Assembly (NCBI RefSeq): GCF_009914315.1
Contig: NZ_CP042596.1
Span: 1,860,001-1,924,000 of the forward strand
Source of the DNA: Granulicella sp. WH15
GTDB lineage: Bacteria > Acidobacteriota > Terriglobia > Terriglobales > Acidobacteriaceae
DNA length: 64,000 bases
Reading direction: 5' to 3'
The translations under genes were made by a program, and so were the position numbers. The notes below the pieces were generated by a model that saw nothing but the letters and a program-made list of their open reading frames with translations, was not told where the DNA came from and ran no database searches. Below, piece after piece: positions 34,135 to 43,299 of the stretch. Position 1 is the stretch's first letter, and each line of letters begins with the position of its first letter.

Positions 34135-35484
34135 ATGGCACATCTGACGCAACTGGAACCAGCCAAGCCTTCTAACTTCGACGCGCATCATCCGCCAGAG
34201 ACCAAGCTGATCGACGACTGCGTACACTGCGGATTCTGTCTGCCTGCTTGCCCCACCTATGTGCTTTGGGGGGAGGAGATGGATTCGCCGCGCGGGCGTA
34301 TCTACATGATGAAAAAGTCGTCGAAGGGGGAGGCTCCGCTCGACGAACATTTTCAGTTACATATGGATAACTGTCTGGGCTGCATGGCCTGCATGACGGC
34401 CTGCCCTTCGGGGGTTCAGTACAGCAAGCTGATTGAAGATGCGCGGGCTCAGGTGGAACGGAATATTCCGCGTGAGACCAGCGATTCGCTCTTCCGCAAG
34501 ATGCTGTTCGCGACGTTTCCGTACTCGGGCAGGCTGCGTATGATGGCGCTGCCGATGATGGTGTATCAGCGGACCGGTTTGCAGAAGCTGGTTCGGAGCA
34601 CGGGCATCCTGAAGGCGCTGCCGGAGCGGCTCTCAGCCATGGAGGCGCTGCTGCCTTGGGTTCCGAACAACCTCTTCCGTCGTCTGCCTGCGAAGGTGAG
34701 TGCTACGTCGTCGCAACGGCGCAGGGTGGGGATGCTGCTGGGGTGTGTGCAGCAGGTCTTCTTTCAGCATGTTAACGAGGCTACGGCCCGTGTGCTGGCG
34801 GCTGAAGGCTGTGAGGTTGTGATTCCGCAGGTGCAGGGATGCTGCGGCGCATTGATGGTCCACTCGGGTCTCGAAGAGCAGGCCTCGGAGATGGCACGGG
34901 CGATGATCGCGGCATTTGAGGCTGCCGATGTCGATACCATTGTGATCAATGCGGCCGGTTGTGGCTCGACCATGAAGGAGTATGGCCACCTGTTGCGTGA
35001 TGATCCCAAGTGGGCTGCACGGGCGGCTGCCTTCAGCGCGAAGTGTAAGGATATCTCGGAGATTCTGGTCAGCCTTCCGGCGCAGTCGCCGCGTCATGCG
35101 CTGCCGATGCGGGTGGCGTATCACGATGCCTGTCACCTGCGTCATGCGCAGTCGGTCTTTGAGCAGCCGCGTCAACTGCTGGGCACGATTCCCGGTCTTG
35201 ATGTGGTTGAAGTGGAAGAGGCGAATCTCTGCTGTGGCTCCGCTGGTGTCTATAACCTGCTGCATCCCGAGCCTGCAAATGAGCTTGGAGATCGCAAGGT
35301 AGAGAACCTTCTCGCGACTAAGGCTACGGCGCTTATCTCCGCTAATCCGGGCTGCCTGTTGCAGATTATGAGCGGGTTGCGAAGACGGGGTCTGGATACG
35401 ATGCCCACCTTCCATATGGTCGAGCTGCTTGATGCTTCGATTCGCAATGTTCCTCCGGAAGAGCTTTTGAGATCGAGGGTGTAA
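34135..35484 (+). CDS. glcF: iron-sulfur subunit, GlcF-type
   Basis: A 449-residue electron-transfer subunit with two ferredoxin-like [4Fe-4S] motifs, CVHCGFCLPACPTY near residue 27 and CLGCMACMTACPSG near 80, and two cysteine-rich CCG domains (VQGCCGALMVHSG and NLCCGSAGVYNL). The ATG at 34135 is chosen because it lies 1 bp after the glcE stop; an in-frame start 69 bp earlier would overlap glcE. It passes electrons from the flavin subunits, presumably to quinone. Confidence 0.92.
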   Translation: MAHLTQLEPAKPSNFDAHHPPETKLIDDCVHCGFCLPACPTYVLWGEEMDSPRGRIYMMKKSSKGEAPLDEHFQLHMDNCLGCMACMTACPSGVQYSKLIEDARAQVERNIPRETSDSLFRKMLFATFPYSGRLRMMALPMMVYQRTGLQKLVRSTGILKALPERLSAMEALLPWVPNNLFRRLPAKVSATSSQRRRVGMLLGCVQQVFFQHVNEATARVLAAEGCEVVIPQVQGCCGALMVHSGLEEQASEMARAMIAAFEAADVDTIVINAAGCGSTMKEYGHLLRDDPKWAARAAAFSAKCKDISEILVSLPAQSPRHALPMRVAYHDACHLRHAQSVFEQPRQLLGTIPGLDVVEVEEANLCCGSAGVYNLLHPEPANELGDRKVENLLATKATALISANPGCLLQIMSGLRRRGLDTMPTFHMVELLDASIRNVPPEELLRSRV

Positions 35485-36509
35485 TGAAGGGTCTTCGCTG
35501 CTTCATCCTGGTGATGGTGTGTTGTGGTGTGGCGCTGGCGCAGACCTCGGCGGGCAAGGGGCCAGCCTTCGAGCCGGTGCCGGAGCTGCCGTATCGAGCT
35601 ACTGCGAATTTCTTTCAGACGCCGCTCTCGGTGGTCGCAGGTGAGGTCTCGGCGGTGAGCCTCAACTCTAAGGGACATATCTTCGTCTTCCAGCGCGGTA
35701 AGCCGGATCTGTTGGAGTATGACGAGGCGGGTAAGTATCTTCGCAGTATCGGCGAAGGTCTATTTACTGTTCCGCATGGACTGCGCTTCGATGCTGACGA
35801 TAATATCTGGGTCACTGATACCGGCAGCCATATCGTGCTCAAGCTCGATCATGACGGGCGTGTGTTGATGGTTCTGGGACGCAAGAATGTAGGAGCTGAA
35901 GGGGACTGGCTTTTTAATAAGCCCGCGGATGTTGCCTTTGGTAAAAATGGCGAGTTCTTTGTCGCAGATGGCTATGGTAACTCGCGCATTATGAAGTTCG
36001 ACCGCAATGGCAAGTTCCTGAAGCAGTGGGGAAGCTTTGGTGAGCAGCCGGGGCAGTTCCAGCTCCCGCACTCGATTGTGATCGATAAGCAGTGGCGTAT
36101 CTATGTCGCGGATCGCGAAGGTGGGCGCATCCAGATATTCGACTACGACGGAAAGTTTTTGAAAGAGTGGGATGGCATAGGCTATCCCTATGGATTGTTT
36201 ATTACCCCCGACCAGCATATCTGGATGTCGGATGGGGGCCTTGATCGTGTCGTTGAGTTTGATCCCGAGGGCAGGATTGTTGGCGCTGTAGGCGAGCCGG
36301 GGCATGGACTGGGCCAGTTTGTATGGCCTCACTTTTTGGCTGTCGGACCAGATCGTAAGATCTATGTCGCCGATGTGCTGAACTGGCGAGTCGATGTTTT
36401 CGTGCCGACCGGCACTGCGCCAACGGGCAAGATGTCGCCCTATGTTCCCACGAAGAGGGTCTTCAACGAGCAGATTAAAAGCAGTGGCTGGAGCATCCGG
36501 CACCCTTAG
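35484..36509 (+). CDS. secreted NHL-repeat protein (peptidyl-alpha-hydroxyglycine lyase-like)
   Basis: A 341-residue exported beta-propeller. The signal peptide ends near GVALAQ. At least four NHL-type repeats are visible, with signatures GLRFDADDNIWVTDTGSHIV, DVAFGKNGEFFVADGYGNSR, SIVIDKQWRIYVADREGGRI and FLAVGPDRKIYVADVLNWRV. The fold resembles the lyase domain of peptidylglycine alpha-amidating enzymes, but function in bacteria is unknown. Its ATG overlaps the glcF stop as TAATG, so it is translationally coupled to a 2-hydroxy-acid oxidase; an exported propeller in such an operon is unexpected. A hairpin spans its stop codon. Confidence 0.85.
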   Translation: MKGLRCFILVMVCCGVALAQTSAGKGPAFEPVPELPYRATANFFQTPLSVVAGEVSAVSLNSKGHIFVFQRGKPDLLEYDEAGKYLRSIGEGLFTVPHGLRFDADDNIWVTDTGSHIVLKLDHDGRVLMVLGRKNVGAEGDWLFNKPADVAFGKNGEFFVADGYGNSRIMKFDRNGKFLKQWGSFGEQPGQFQLPHSIVIDKQWRIYVADREGGRIQIFDYDGKFLKEWDGIGYPYGLFITPDQHIWMSDGGLDRVVEFDPEGRIVGAVGEPGHGLGQFVWPHFLAVGPDRKIYVADVLNWRVDVFVPTGTAPTGKMSPYVPTKRVFNEQIKSSGWSIRHP

Positions 36510-36525
36510 TTAGCAGGTGCCGGAT
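36495..36525. terminator. hairpin at the end of the glc operon
   Basis: A perfect 10-bp stem ATCCGGCACC/GGTGCCGGAT with an 11-nt loop that includes the stop codon of the NHL gene. There is no T-run; it separates convergent genes (next stop at 36547). Confidence 0.45.
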
Positions 36526-36546
36526 AGCTTCAGTTACTGCTTCATC

Positions 36547-39267
36547 TTAGGTTCTCTGGTACAGCGCATAGTACGGCTGATTCGATAGAGTCGTGTTGAA
36601 GGCTGGGTAGAACCATGCCGCGCTCGTGTCCTTTGTCAGCTCGAAGTAGTACTGCAAGGGATAGAGGGAGTTGGTGTAGTCGCCTGGAATCTCTGCTGTG
36701 TACATCTGCTGCTTCTTTTCCATCGAAACAGTCTTCCAGCGTTCGCCCTGGTTTACGTGGCGATAGTACAGTTTGACTGCGGAGGGTGCGTCTCCGCTGC
36801 CCGTGAGGTGGAGCGAGAGTGGGAGCGGTTGGCCGGGGTGGAAGCTGGTTGCGGCCGTGTGGCTGCATCCTGAGGAGGCGCGGTGCGGCTTCATCGTTAC
36901 TGCATGAATCGCCGTTGTGGCATGAGACGCGTCGGATGGCTTGATGGAGCCGTCTCTGAGCTTGGCCTGCATCGCTGCGACATCCTTGTCGATGTCGGGA
37001 ATACGATCCATCCAGTGGCCGCGCCGCATGGGGATGTTGCCGTAGCTTACGTCCGCAACGTAGACGCCTTTGGCTCGCTCCGCCATCGTGAACCAGGCTG
37101 TGCGGGCCTTTTGATACGCAGTGAGCGCGAGCTTTCCTGCTTCTTCATTGCCAGTCTGTAGATAGATCTCGAAGAGCATTGCGCTACGTAGTTTTGCGGC
37201 AAAGAATTGTCCAAGGCCGATCTGGATGAGGACGTCTTCTTCCATCCTGCGGAACTCGGGGCTAGTGCGCGACCTGGCTTGCTTTCGAGCAAGCTCCAAA
37301 GATTGACTTGCAACGTTGGTGTAGTCTTCGAGCCACTGCGCGACCTCGGCGGGGGAGTACTTGGCGCTGGCGTCTCCGCCCAAGAGGCCGTGAATATGCT
37401 CGACGATGGTGGAGAAGAGCTGCGGATCGAGCGGGCTGACTGTGCCGAAGAGCTTGGGGTCGGGGGTGTCGTTGTATGGAGATTTTTGCCCAGGAACGAT
37501 GGGCATATTCTCGTACATCTCCGGCCAGAAGGAGTGGTTCGACGCTGAGGGAAGATGCGCTGTCGTGACGAGGGGAAGGACGCGGCTCGCGTTGGCGAGT
37601 GCTCGCTCGACGGAGTCGTAGGCTGGGCCGAAGTCCTTCGTCAGGTAGCGACGCCATACCTCGGGTTTGGTATCCGGGTTGTAGAGCATACGTCCCCACA
37701 GGCGATAGGTGTACTCGAACTTTTGCCAGTCGCCGAGCTTCGGATTCATGGAGGCATCTACGTAGGCGCAGCGGCCGCCGGGGTGGCCAGAGCCTTCGCG
37801 GCCCTTGAAGGTGAGTGGCTCGCAGATCTCAATGCCAGCGGCTCCGCAGAAGTTGGCTGTGCGTCCGTAGGCCGCGGCCATCTCCGGATCTCCCCATAGC
37901 AGGTGGCGTTGGGTGCCTGGCCACAGACGATAGAGGACATCGTACTTGCGGCCCTCCTGATAGAGATCGGCGTAGCCATAGCGAGTGAAGCGACGCTCGC
38001 CGTTGCTCACGTTGAAGATGCCGGACTCCATGCGTGCGGGGGTGGGGATTTCGAGCTCGCGTATGTCGGCCTGATGGTAGCCCAGGCCCATGTGCTCAGC
38101 CCATGACTTGGCGCTTACCTTCACCGGCATTCCGGTGTCGGAGGCCATGTCGATCATGATCTGATTGATGCCCTTGGCGTGCATGTCGATTTCGATCTTG
38201 CGGCCGCTGCCGGAGATGGCTTCAAAGAGTGTCTTCCAGAAGGGGTAGCTGCCTTCGGGGACGCCGCTCTCGCCGTGTACTCGCATGGTAAGTCCGGTGA
38301 TCTCGGGGCAGGCCTTTAGAACCATCGCCAGAGCATCGCGGCAGTAGGCCGCATGATTTTCTGCTGTCAGACCAATAACATGGTGGTCAGCCTTGGGGCT
38401 ATCGGTCCACTCATACGCATGGGTCCAGATACCCAACTGAAACTCTAGTCCTCGCGCTGCGGTCTCTGCCGCGATGAACTGAAGTATCTCAAGATTTTTC
38501 TCACGTTCTCCAGCTTCAAGAGGAGTGACACTTACTTTGTAACCGGGAACATCCACCAGGTAGGGGTAAGGGAAGTGGAAGTAGTCGCCGGTAACTCCCT
38601 TGGGGAAGTCATAGCCAAAACCGAAGACGAAAGCAAAACGGTTGAAACGACTGGTTGCCACGACATCCAGGTAGCTGCGCCAAAACTCTTTGCTGTAGTA
38701 CCAGGACTTGTCTTCGATATCGCTGCAGAAGGCACGCGCAATGCAGCGGACTTTGTTTGCTGTTGTCTCGACGATTGGTGTGGTCAGGTTCAAGCCGAGA
38801 GTCTCGTCTTGGCTGAACTGTACTCGCTCGGCCAGCTCGAGTACGCCGTAGATGAATCCTCTTGCGTCGATAGCCGAGATCCAGATGGCCGGCGTGCTGC
38901 CAATCTTTCCTGGGGTCAGACGCAGGCTCTCCGGGGCATTGAGCGGAGCGGCGGAAGTTGGAAATGACTTCACGGCTGATGATTGATCGCCCGCCACCAC
39001 GACCACTAAGGACGCGGAGCCTGGCACGGCAGCGATATCCGAAGCAATGGAGCAGGTGGCTCCCTTGGAACTGAGTGCCTGTTGAAACTTGGATACAGCC
39101 CACTTGACAGGGGCCGATGTTGCAGTGGTGTCGGTTGAGTCGACTAGAACGATGATGTTCTTTGACGGGGCAGCGAGTGCGCTCTTACTGACTCCCGCTG
39201 CCGCGGCGGCACCTGCCAGTTTTAGAAATTCACGGCGTTGCATTGTGGTGCGCGGGTCGGATGCCAT
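36547..39267 (-). CDS. Tat-exported large protein, putative glycoside hydrolase-like (paralogue 1)
   Basis: A 906-residue protein with a twin-arginine signal (RREFLKLAGAAAAAG, residues 11-25). AAGGAG lies about 12 nt before the ATG at 39267. The first ~150 residues resemble the N-terminal domain found before GH67/GH20 catalytic domains (IIVLVDSTD...VKWAVSKFQQALSS). The centre is barrel-like with conserved segments RFNRFAFVFGFGYDF, LGIWTHAYEWTDS, LTMRVHGESGVPEGSYPFWK and DMHAKG. The C-terminus is a beta-domain (AVKLYYRHVNQGERWKTVSM). I do not recognise an assigned catalytic family; the Glu in RVHGESG is a candidate catalytic residue. A paralogue is at 43300. Location in a TonB/GH51 cluster suggests polysaccharide breakdown. 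Confidence 0.7.
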   Translation of the reverse strand: MASDPRTTMQRREFLKLAGAAAAAGVSKSALAAPSKNIIVLVDSTDTTATSAPVKWAVSKFQQALSSKGATCSIASDIAAVPGSASLVVVVAGDQSSAVKSFPTSAAPLNAPESLRLTPGKIGSTPAIWISAIDARGFIYGVLELAERVQFSQDETLGLNLTTPIVETTANKVRCIARAFCSDIEDKSWYYSKEFWRSYLDVVATSRFNRFAFVFGFGYDFPKGVTGDYFHFPYPYLVDVPGYKVSVTPLEAGEREKNLEILQFIAAETAARGLEFQLGIWTHAYEWTDSPKADHHVIGLTAENHAAYCRDALAMVLKACPEITGLTMRVHGESGVPEGSYPFWKTLFEAISGSGRKIEIDMHAKGINQIMIDMASDTGMPVKVSAKSWAEHMGLGYHQADIRELEIPTPARMESGIFNVSNGERRFTRYGYADLYQEGRKYDVLYRLWPGTQRHLLWGDPEMAAAYGRTANFCGAAGIEICEPLTFKGREGSGHPGGRCAYVDASMNPKLGDWQKFEYTYRLWGRMLYNPDTKPEVWRRYLTKDFGPAYDSVERALANASRVLPLVTTAHLPSASNHSFWPEMYENMPIVPGQKSPYNDTPDPKLFGTVSPLDPQLFSTIVEHIHGLLGGDASAKYSPAEVAQWLEDYTNVASQSLELARKQARSRTSPEFRRMEEDVLIQIGLGQFFAAKLRSAMLFEIYLQTGNEEAGKLALTAYQKARTAWFTMAERAKGVYVADVSYGNIPMRRGHWMDRIPDIDKDVAAMQAKLRDGSIKPSDASHATTAIHAVTMKPHRASSGCSHTAATSFHPGQPLPLSLHLTGSGDAPSAVKLYYRHVNQGERWKTVSMEKKQQMYTAEIPGDYTNSLYPLQYYFELTKDTSAAWFYPAFNTTLSNQPYYALYQRT

Positions 39268-39335
39268 GGGGGTGCACTCTCCTTATAGGTCAACTGGATC
39301 AAGGGTTATCTACATACATGCTCGTAGCTTTTGAC

Positions 39336-39350
39336 GGAATACAATATTCC
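39336..39350. promoter_or_regulatory. palindrome, candidate operator
   Basis: A perfect 6-3-6 palindrome GGAATA-CAA-TATTCC, directly after TTGACG. It has the same geometry and central CAA as the lldP/larA site but different half-sites. It is 69 bp from the Tat-protein start. Confidence 0.4.
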
Positions 39351-39686
39351 GGCTGCGATTTGCCTGCTTACTCTAGTTCACGACCTGCACTCTATGCAAG
39401 CATCCTGTTGTCTGAATAAAAGCTTGTAGTCGCACAGGGAATGAGAGGCTGGACTCCCCCTTGTATTGGTGTGACCATGTGACATTTTTAGCTTGCAATA
39501 TCTGGAGGGGAGGGGCTATTGTGTCTTGCCGTAAGTAAACGGTGCCTATTGGGCTTGTGTGATAGCTCTTGACGATCACCGAAATAAGATCAAACGATTT
39601 GCCAGTCTTTCCTTTGAAGCAGAAAATCGGCGGGTTCAAAGTTCGAGATAAAAATGGGGCCTGCTACTCAGACAGATAAATAGAGC

Positions 39687-39702
39687 TTCGATAGTCATCG
39701 AA
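39687..39702. promoter_or_regulatory. palindrome upstream of the TonB receptor
   Basis: A perfect 6-4-6 palindrome TTCGAT-AGTC-ATCGAA, 70 bp before the receptor start. It could be an operator or a hairpin in the 5-prime untranslated region. Confidence 0.35.
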
Positions 39703-39772
39703 ACGGCCAGAAAAAGATTTTTCGTCGCCAGGAGTTCATCTCACTGCGATCAATTCAGGAGTGATAAAGGCC

Positions 39773-42700
39773 ATGACACAACGTACTTCTAGAATCATCG
39801 CTTCATGTGGGCTGCTACTGATGCTGCTCACAGCCACGATTCCTATGCTTCATGCCCAGGCGGTTGCCATCGCGACGGTGAACGGACGCCTTGTGGATCC
39901 GCTCGGCGCAGTCGTTCCCAATGCGAGTGTGAAACTGACCGCGACCGATACGGGATCGCTTCACCAGACAACCACTAATCAGGATGGTCTCTATACCATC
40001 GTGAATTTGCCGGTAGGACCTTACAAATTAGAGGTGAGTGCTCCCGGGTTCCAGACCTATGTGCAGAGTGGCATCGTTTTGCGAGTCAATGACAATGTTG
40101 AGCTGGATGCGACTCTGACAGTTGGTGAAGTGAACGAGCGCGTCGAGGTGCAGGCCAATATCTCGATGGTGCAGACTCAACAGAACACCATTTCTCAGGT
40201 GATTGATGGTCGCCGCATCGCGGAGATGCCGCTCAATGGACGTGACCCGACTCAGCTTATTACTATCTCGGGCGCCGCGGTTAACCACAGTGATGGAACT
40301 AACACCGGCTCGAAGAGCTTTTATAGCTCGCAGTCCATATCCATCGCTGGGGGTTTAGGTAACCAGACAAATTACCTGTTGGATGGCGGTGATAACAACG
40401 ATAGTTTTACCAACGTAAACTTGCCGTTTCCGTTTCCGGATGCATTGGCTGAGTTCAGCGTCGAGACGAGTTCTCTTCCCGCGCGGAACGGACTCCACCC
40501 TGGTGGTCTGGTGAATGCCGTCACTAAATCCGGCACCAATCAGTGGCACGGAAACTTCTTTGAGTTTGTTCGAAATGGCGACGTGAACGCGCAAAATTAC
40601 TTTGCGACGAAAAATGACAGCCTCAAGCGCAATCAGTTTGGCGGTACAGTAGGCGGAAAGATTATTACGGACAAGTTGTTTTTCTTCTTCGGCTTTCAGC
40701 AGTCGAATATTCGCCAGGATCCCTCGAGTCTTAATGCGACTATTCCCACGGCTGCGGCACTGCTGGGAGATTTTACCGCGCTCGACGGCGGAGCCTGCGG
40801 GGCTGCTCGTCCGAACACTGTCGATATATCTACTACATCGGCTGCCTATCCTAATGGGACTCCACTCAGCGCGTTGCCCAATCCTTATCATGTGGATCCC
40901 TCGAAGTTTGATCCTGCAGCGGTGGCGCTTGCGAAGTATCTTCCGGTCGGTTCGGCTAACTCGTGTGGACTGGTGCAGTATGGGTATCCCGTACATTCAA
41001 ACGAGCAGGAGTATGTCGCTCGCGGAGATTGGACGATTAGTCCAAAGCAGAGCCTCTATGGACGCTACTTTATTGATATGTATAAGCTGGCGGCGTTTTT
41101 CAATCCGACTAATATCCTTGTGACCGGTATCTCGGGTAACTATGAAAAAGCTCAGACTTTGACCTTTGGCGATAGTTACATGATTACTCCGACGATTGTG
41201 AACTCTCTGCACTTTACCTTTAGCCGCCGGCGCGACGATCGCGGGCCTGCCGATGGAGTTGGGATCAATGCCCAGACGATCGGTGTGCAGAATATCTACC
41301 AGGGCACCCCAAACTATCTACAGTTGACCGTGCAAAATGGAGGTTTTGCGGTTGGCAGTGGTTCGGGAGCCCTTGGGACGTTCAACATTACTTCGTATCA
41401 GGAAGCTGACGACGTCGATATTCTGAAGGGAAAGCACTCGATTGCACTCGGCGTCGATATTATTCGTACTCAGGATAATCAGAATAATCACTATGAAGAT
41501 AATGGTTCTTTTATCTTCAACGGTTCGATTAGCGGGCAGCCTGTCCATACGGGAGATAAGACGACGGCCGGTGATTCGCTGCTCGATTTTCTTGAAGGCA
41601 ATATGAACCACTATGAGCAGACGATGCCGCAGCAGAATGCCATTCGTCAGACTGTGATAGGGGCTTATGTTCAGGATACCTGGCATGTTACCCCCAAACT
41701 GGTGATCAATGCTGGTCTTCGGTGGGAGCCGATGAAGTATCCCTATGACTACTTCCATCGTGGCAGCACCTTCTCGCGGGCTGACTTTGATGCTGGAAAG
41801 AAGAGCAGCGTATTTGTCAATGCGCCTGCGGGGTCTTCCTTCTATGGCGACCCTGGAGTAACTCCATCATTTAGTGATGACCGTTGGACTAACTTCTCTC
41901 CTCGTCTGGGACTGGTCTATAACCCGGATGGCCAGGGTAAGAGCACCTTCCGTATCGGTGCAGCGATGATGTATGACTCACCCGGCACCTTCATGAACTA
42001 TCGTGTCATTGCCAATAACCTGCCTTATGGTGCGACGATCATTGAGCAGGGCTCTAAGAATGGCTACAAATTGAGTAACCCGTGGGGAGGCGCTGCCGCT
42101 AATCCCTTTCCGCTGCCGTCGCAGCCTTCCAAGACGACTAGCTTTCCTGCCGCTGCGTCGCAGGTACTTACTCCAAGAAACATTCATTCTCCCATCGTCT
42201 ACCAGTGGAATCTCAGCTTTCAGCATCAGTTTGGACGCGACTGGATCTTCTCTCTGACCTACCTTGGAAATGAGATGAACCACTCCTGGATTGGGAATGA
42301 GATTAATCCTGGAGTTTATATTCCGGGGAATTCCACTGGTTTAGTGGGATCCTGCGGGGCGCTTGTCGTAGGGTTGCCTGCTGCCGGGAGTGCTTGTGAG
42401 TCTGCTTCTACCCAGAACCGGCGCGTTCTTAGCCTGGCGAATCCGACGAATGGAGCCGGTTACTCAACACAGGTGATCGCGAATGATGGGGCCAACTCCA
42501 ACTATAACGGTATGCTTACTTCGCTGGAGCATCGCTTTGAACATAACTACACGGTGCTCGCAAACTATACCTGGTCGAAGTGCCTTCAGATTGGGCCGCT
42601 TACTACGCTGGGCGTGGAAGGTGTAGTCTCAAATCCTTACAATATCAAGGGCGATTATGGTTATTGCACGATTGACGCTCCTAACATCTTCAACCTTTCC

Positions 42701-43222
42701 GTTGTTGCGAACAGCACCTGGCATGGCGGTGGAATTACTTCCTTTCTGCTGAAGGACTGGCAGGTGGCTCCTCTGATCCGTATTACGAGTGGTCTTCCGG
42801 TCAACCTTACCTCGGGCGTGGATAACTCGGGTAGCGGGATTCTGCTGGATCGTCCTGACGTGGTTCCTGGACAGCCGGTCTATACGAGGAATCCGACCCA
42901 TACGAAAGCGGCTGGCTTGCAGTACCTGAACCGGGCGGCCTTTACAAACAATGCTCCGGGAACCTTCGGTACGGTGCGGCACAATAGCATTCGCCCTCCG
43001 AAGTATGTCGATGTTGACCTGGCTGTGGTTCGCTCGTTCCATGTACGAGAGCGTTATGGGCTTCAGCTCCGTGTGGAAGGGTTCAACATCTTCAACCATC
43101 CTAACTTCTTCAACCCGGCGTCCGGCTCTTTCAACGGCAGCTTGGCGGCCAGTACTTTTGGCTCGATCAAGACAGCTAACGATCCACGTATTTTGCAGGG
43201 AGCTATCAAGATAAGCTTCTAA
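39773..43222 (+). CDS. TonB-dependent receptor, Oar-like, with carboxypeptidase-regulatory-like domain
   Basis: A 1149-residue outer-membrane receptor. The signal peptide (ASCGLLLMLLTATIPMLHAQ) is followed by a CarboxypepD_reg-like domain (ATVNGRLVDPLGAVVPNASVKLTATDTG...), a plug with VIDGRRIAEMPLNGRDPTQL and NYLLDGGDNNDSF, and a long beta-barrel ending in IKISF with terminal Phe. The ATG at 39773 is preferred, with AGGAG 11 nt upstream; the GTG at 39761 would overlap that site. In Terriglobia such proteins take up oligosaccharides or other large substrates. It lies between two paralogous Tat proteins and upstream of GH51 and sugar-acid genes, so an oligosaccharide ligand is likely but inferred. 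Confidence 0.9.
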   Translation: MTQRTSRIIASCGLLLMLLTATIPMLHAQAVAIATVNGRLVDPLGAVVPNASVKLTATDTGSLHQTTTNQDGLYTIVNLPVGPYKLEVSAPGFQTYVQSGIVLRVNDNVELDATLTVGEVNERVEVQANISMVQTQQNTISQVIDGRRIAEMPLNGRDPTQLITISGAAVNHSDGTNTGSKSFYSSQSISIAGGLGNQTNYLLDGGDNNDSFTNVNLPFPFPDALAEFSVETSSLPARNGLHPGGLVNAVTKSGTNQWHGNFFEFVRNGDVNAQNYFATKNDSLKRNQFGGTVGGKIITDKLFFFFGFQQSNIRQDPSSLNATIPTAAALLGDFTALDGGACGAARPNTVDISTTSAAYPNGTPLSALPNPYHVDPSKFDPAAVALAKYLPVGSANSCGLVQYGYPVHSNEQEYVARGDWTISPKQSLYGRYFIDMYKLAAFFNPTNILVTGISGNYEKAQTLTFGDSYMITPTIVNSLHFTFSRRRDDRGPADGVGINAQTIGVQNIYQGTPNYLQLTVQNGGFAVGSGSGALGTFNITSYQEADDVDILKGKHSIALGVDIIRTQDNQNNHYEDNGSFIFNGSISGQPVHTGDKTTAGDSLLDFLEGNMNHYEQTMPQQNAIRQTVIGAYVQDTWHVTPKLVINAGLRWEPMKYPYDYFHRGSTFSRADFDAGKKSSVFVNAPAGSSFYGDPGVTPSFSDDRWTNFSPRLGLVYNPDGQGKSTFRIGAAMMYDSPGTFMNYRVIANNLPYGATIIEQGSKNGYKLSNPWGGAAANPFPLPSQPSKTTSFPAAASQVLTPRNIHSPIVYQWNLSFQHQFGRDWIFSLTYLGNEMNHSWIGNEINPGVYIPGNSTGLVGSCGALVVGLPAAGSACESASTQNRRVLSLANPTNGAGYSTQVIANDGANSNYNGMLTSLEHRFEHNYTVLANYTWSKCLQIGPLTTLGVEGVVSNPYNIKGDYGYCTIDAPNIFNLSVVANSTWHGGGITSFLLKDWQVAPLIRITSGLPVNLTSGVDNSGSGILLDRPDVVPGQPVYTRNPTHTKAAGLQYLNRAAFTNNAPGTFGTVRHNSIRPPKYVDVDLAVVRSFHVRERYGLQLRVEGFNIFNHPNFFNPASGSFNGSLAASTFGSIKTANDPRILQGAIKISF

Positions 43223-43226
43223 AACA

Positions 43227-43277
43227 ACGACAAGAACGCCGCCATCGCTGAAGAGCGATGGCGGCGTTTCTTGTCGT
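43227..43277. terminator. long hairpin after the TonB receptor
   Basis: A 13-bp perfect stem CGCCGCCATCGCT/AGCGATGGCGGCG with a GAAG loop, extended by ~10 bp (ACGACAAGAA/TTTCTTGTCGT) with one bulge. It separates convergent genes and can serve both directions. Confidence 0.8.
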
Positions 43278-43299
43278 ATGAACTTATTAGAGATTTGGA

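Larger units (their letters stand above)
39268..39772. other. 505-bp divergent intergenic region
   Basis: No convincing gene. It is more AT-rich than its surroundings and must hold the promoters of the divergent Tat protein and TonB receptor. Two perfect palindromes stand out (39336 and 39687, listed separately). An 88-codon minus-strand frame at 39373-39639 has no family resemblance or ribosome-binding site and is not called. Confidence 0.5.

Noticed and set aside
39373..39639. 88-codon minus-strand frame in the Tat/TonB intergenic region
   Set aside because: No ribosome-binding site, no recognisable motif, and it would occupy the regulatory region of two divergent genes.
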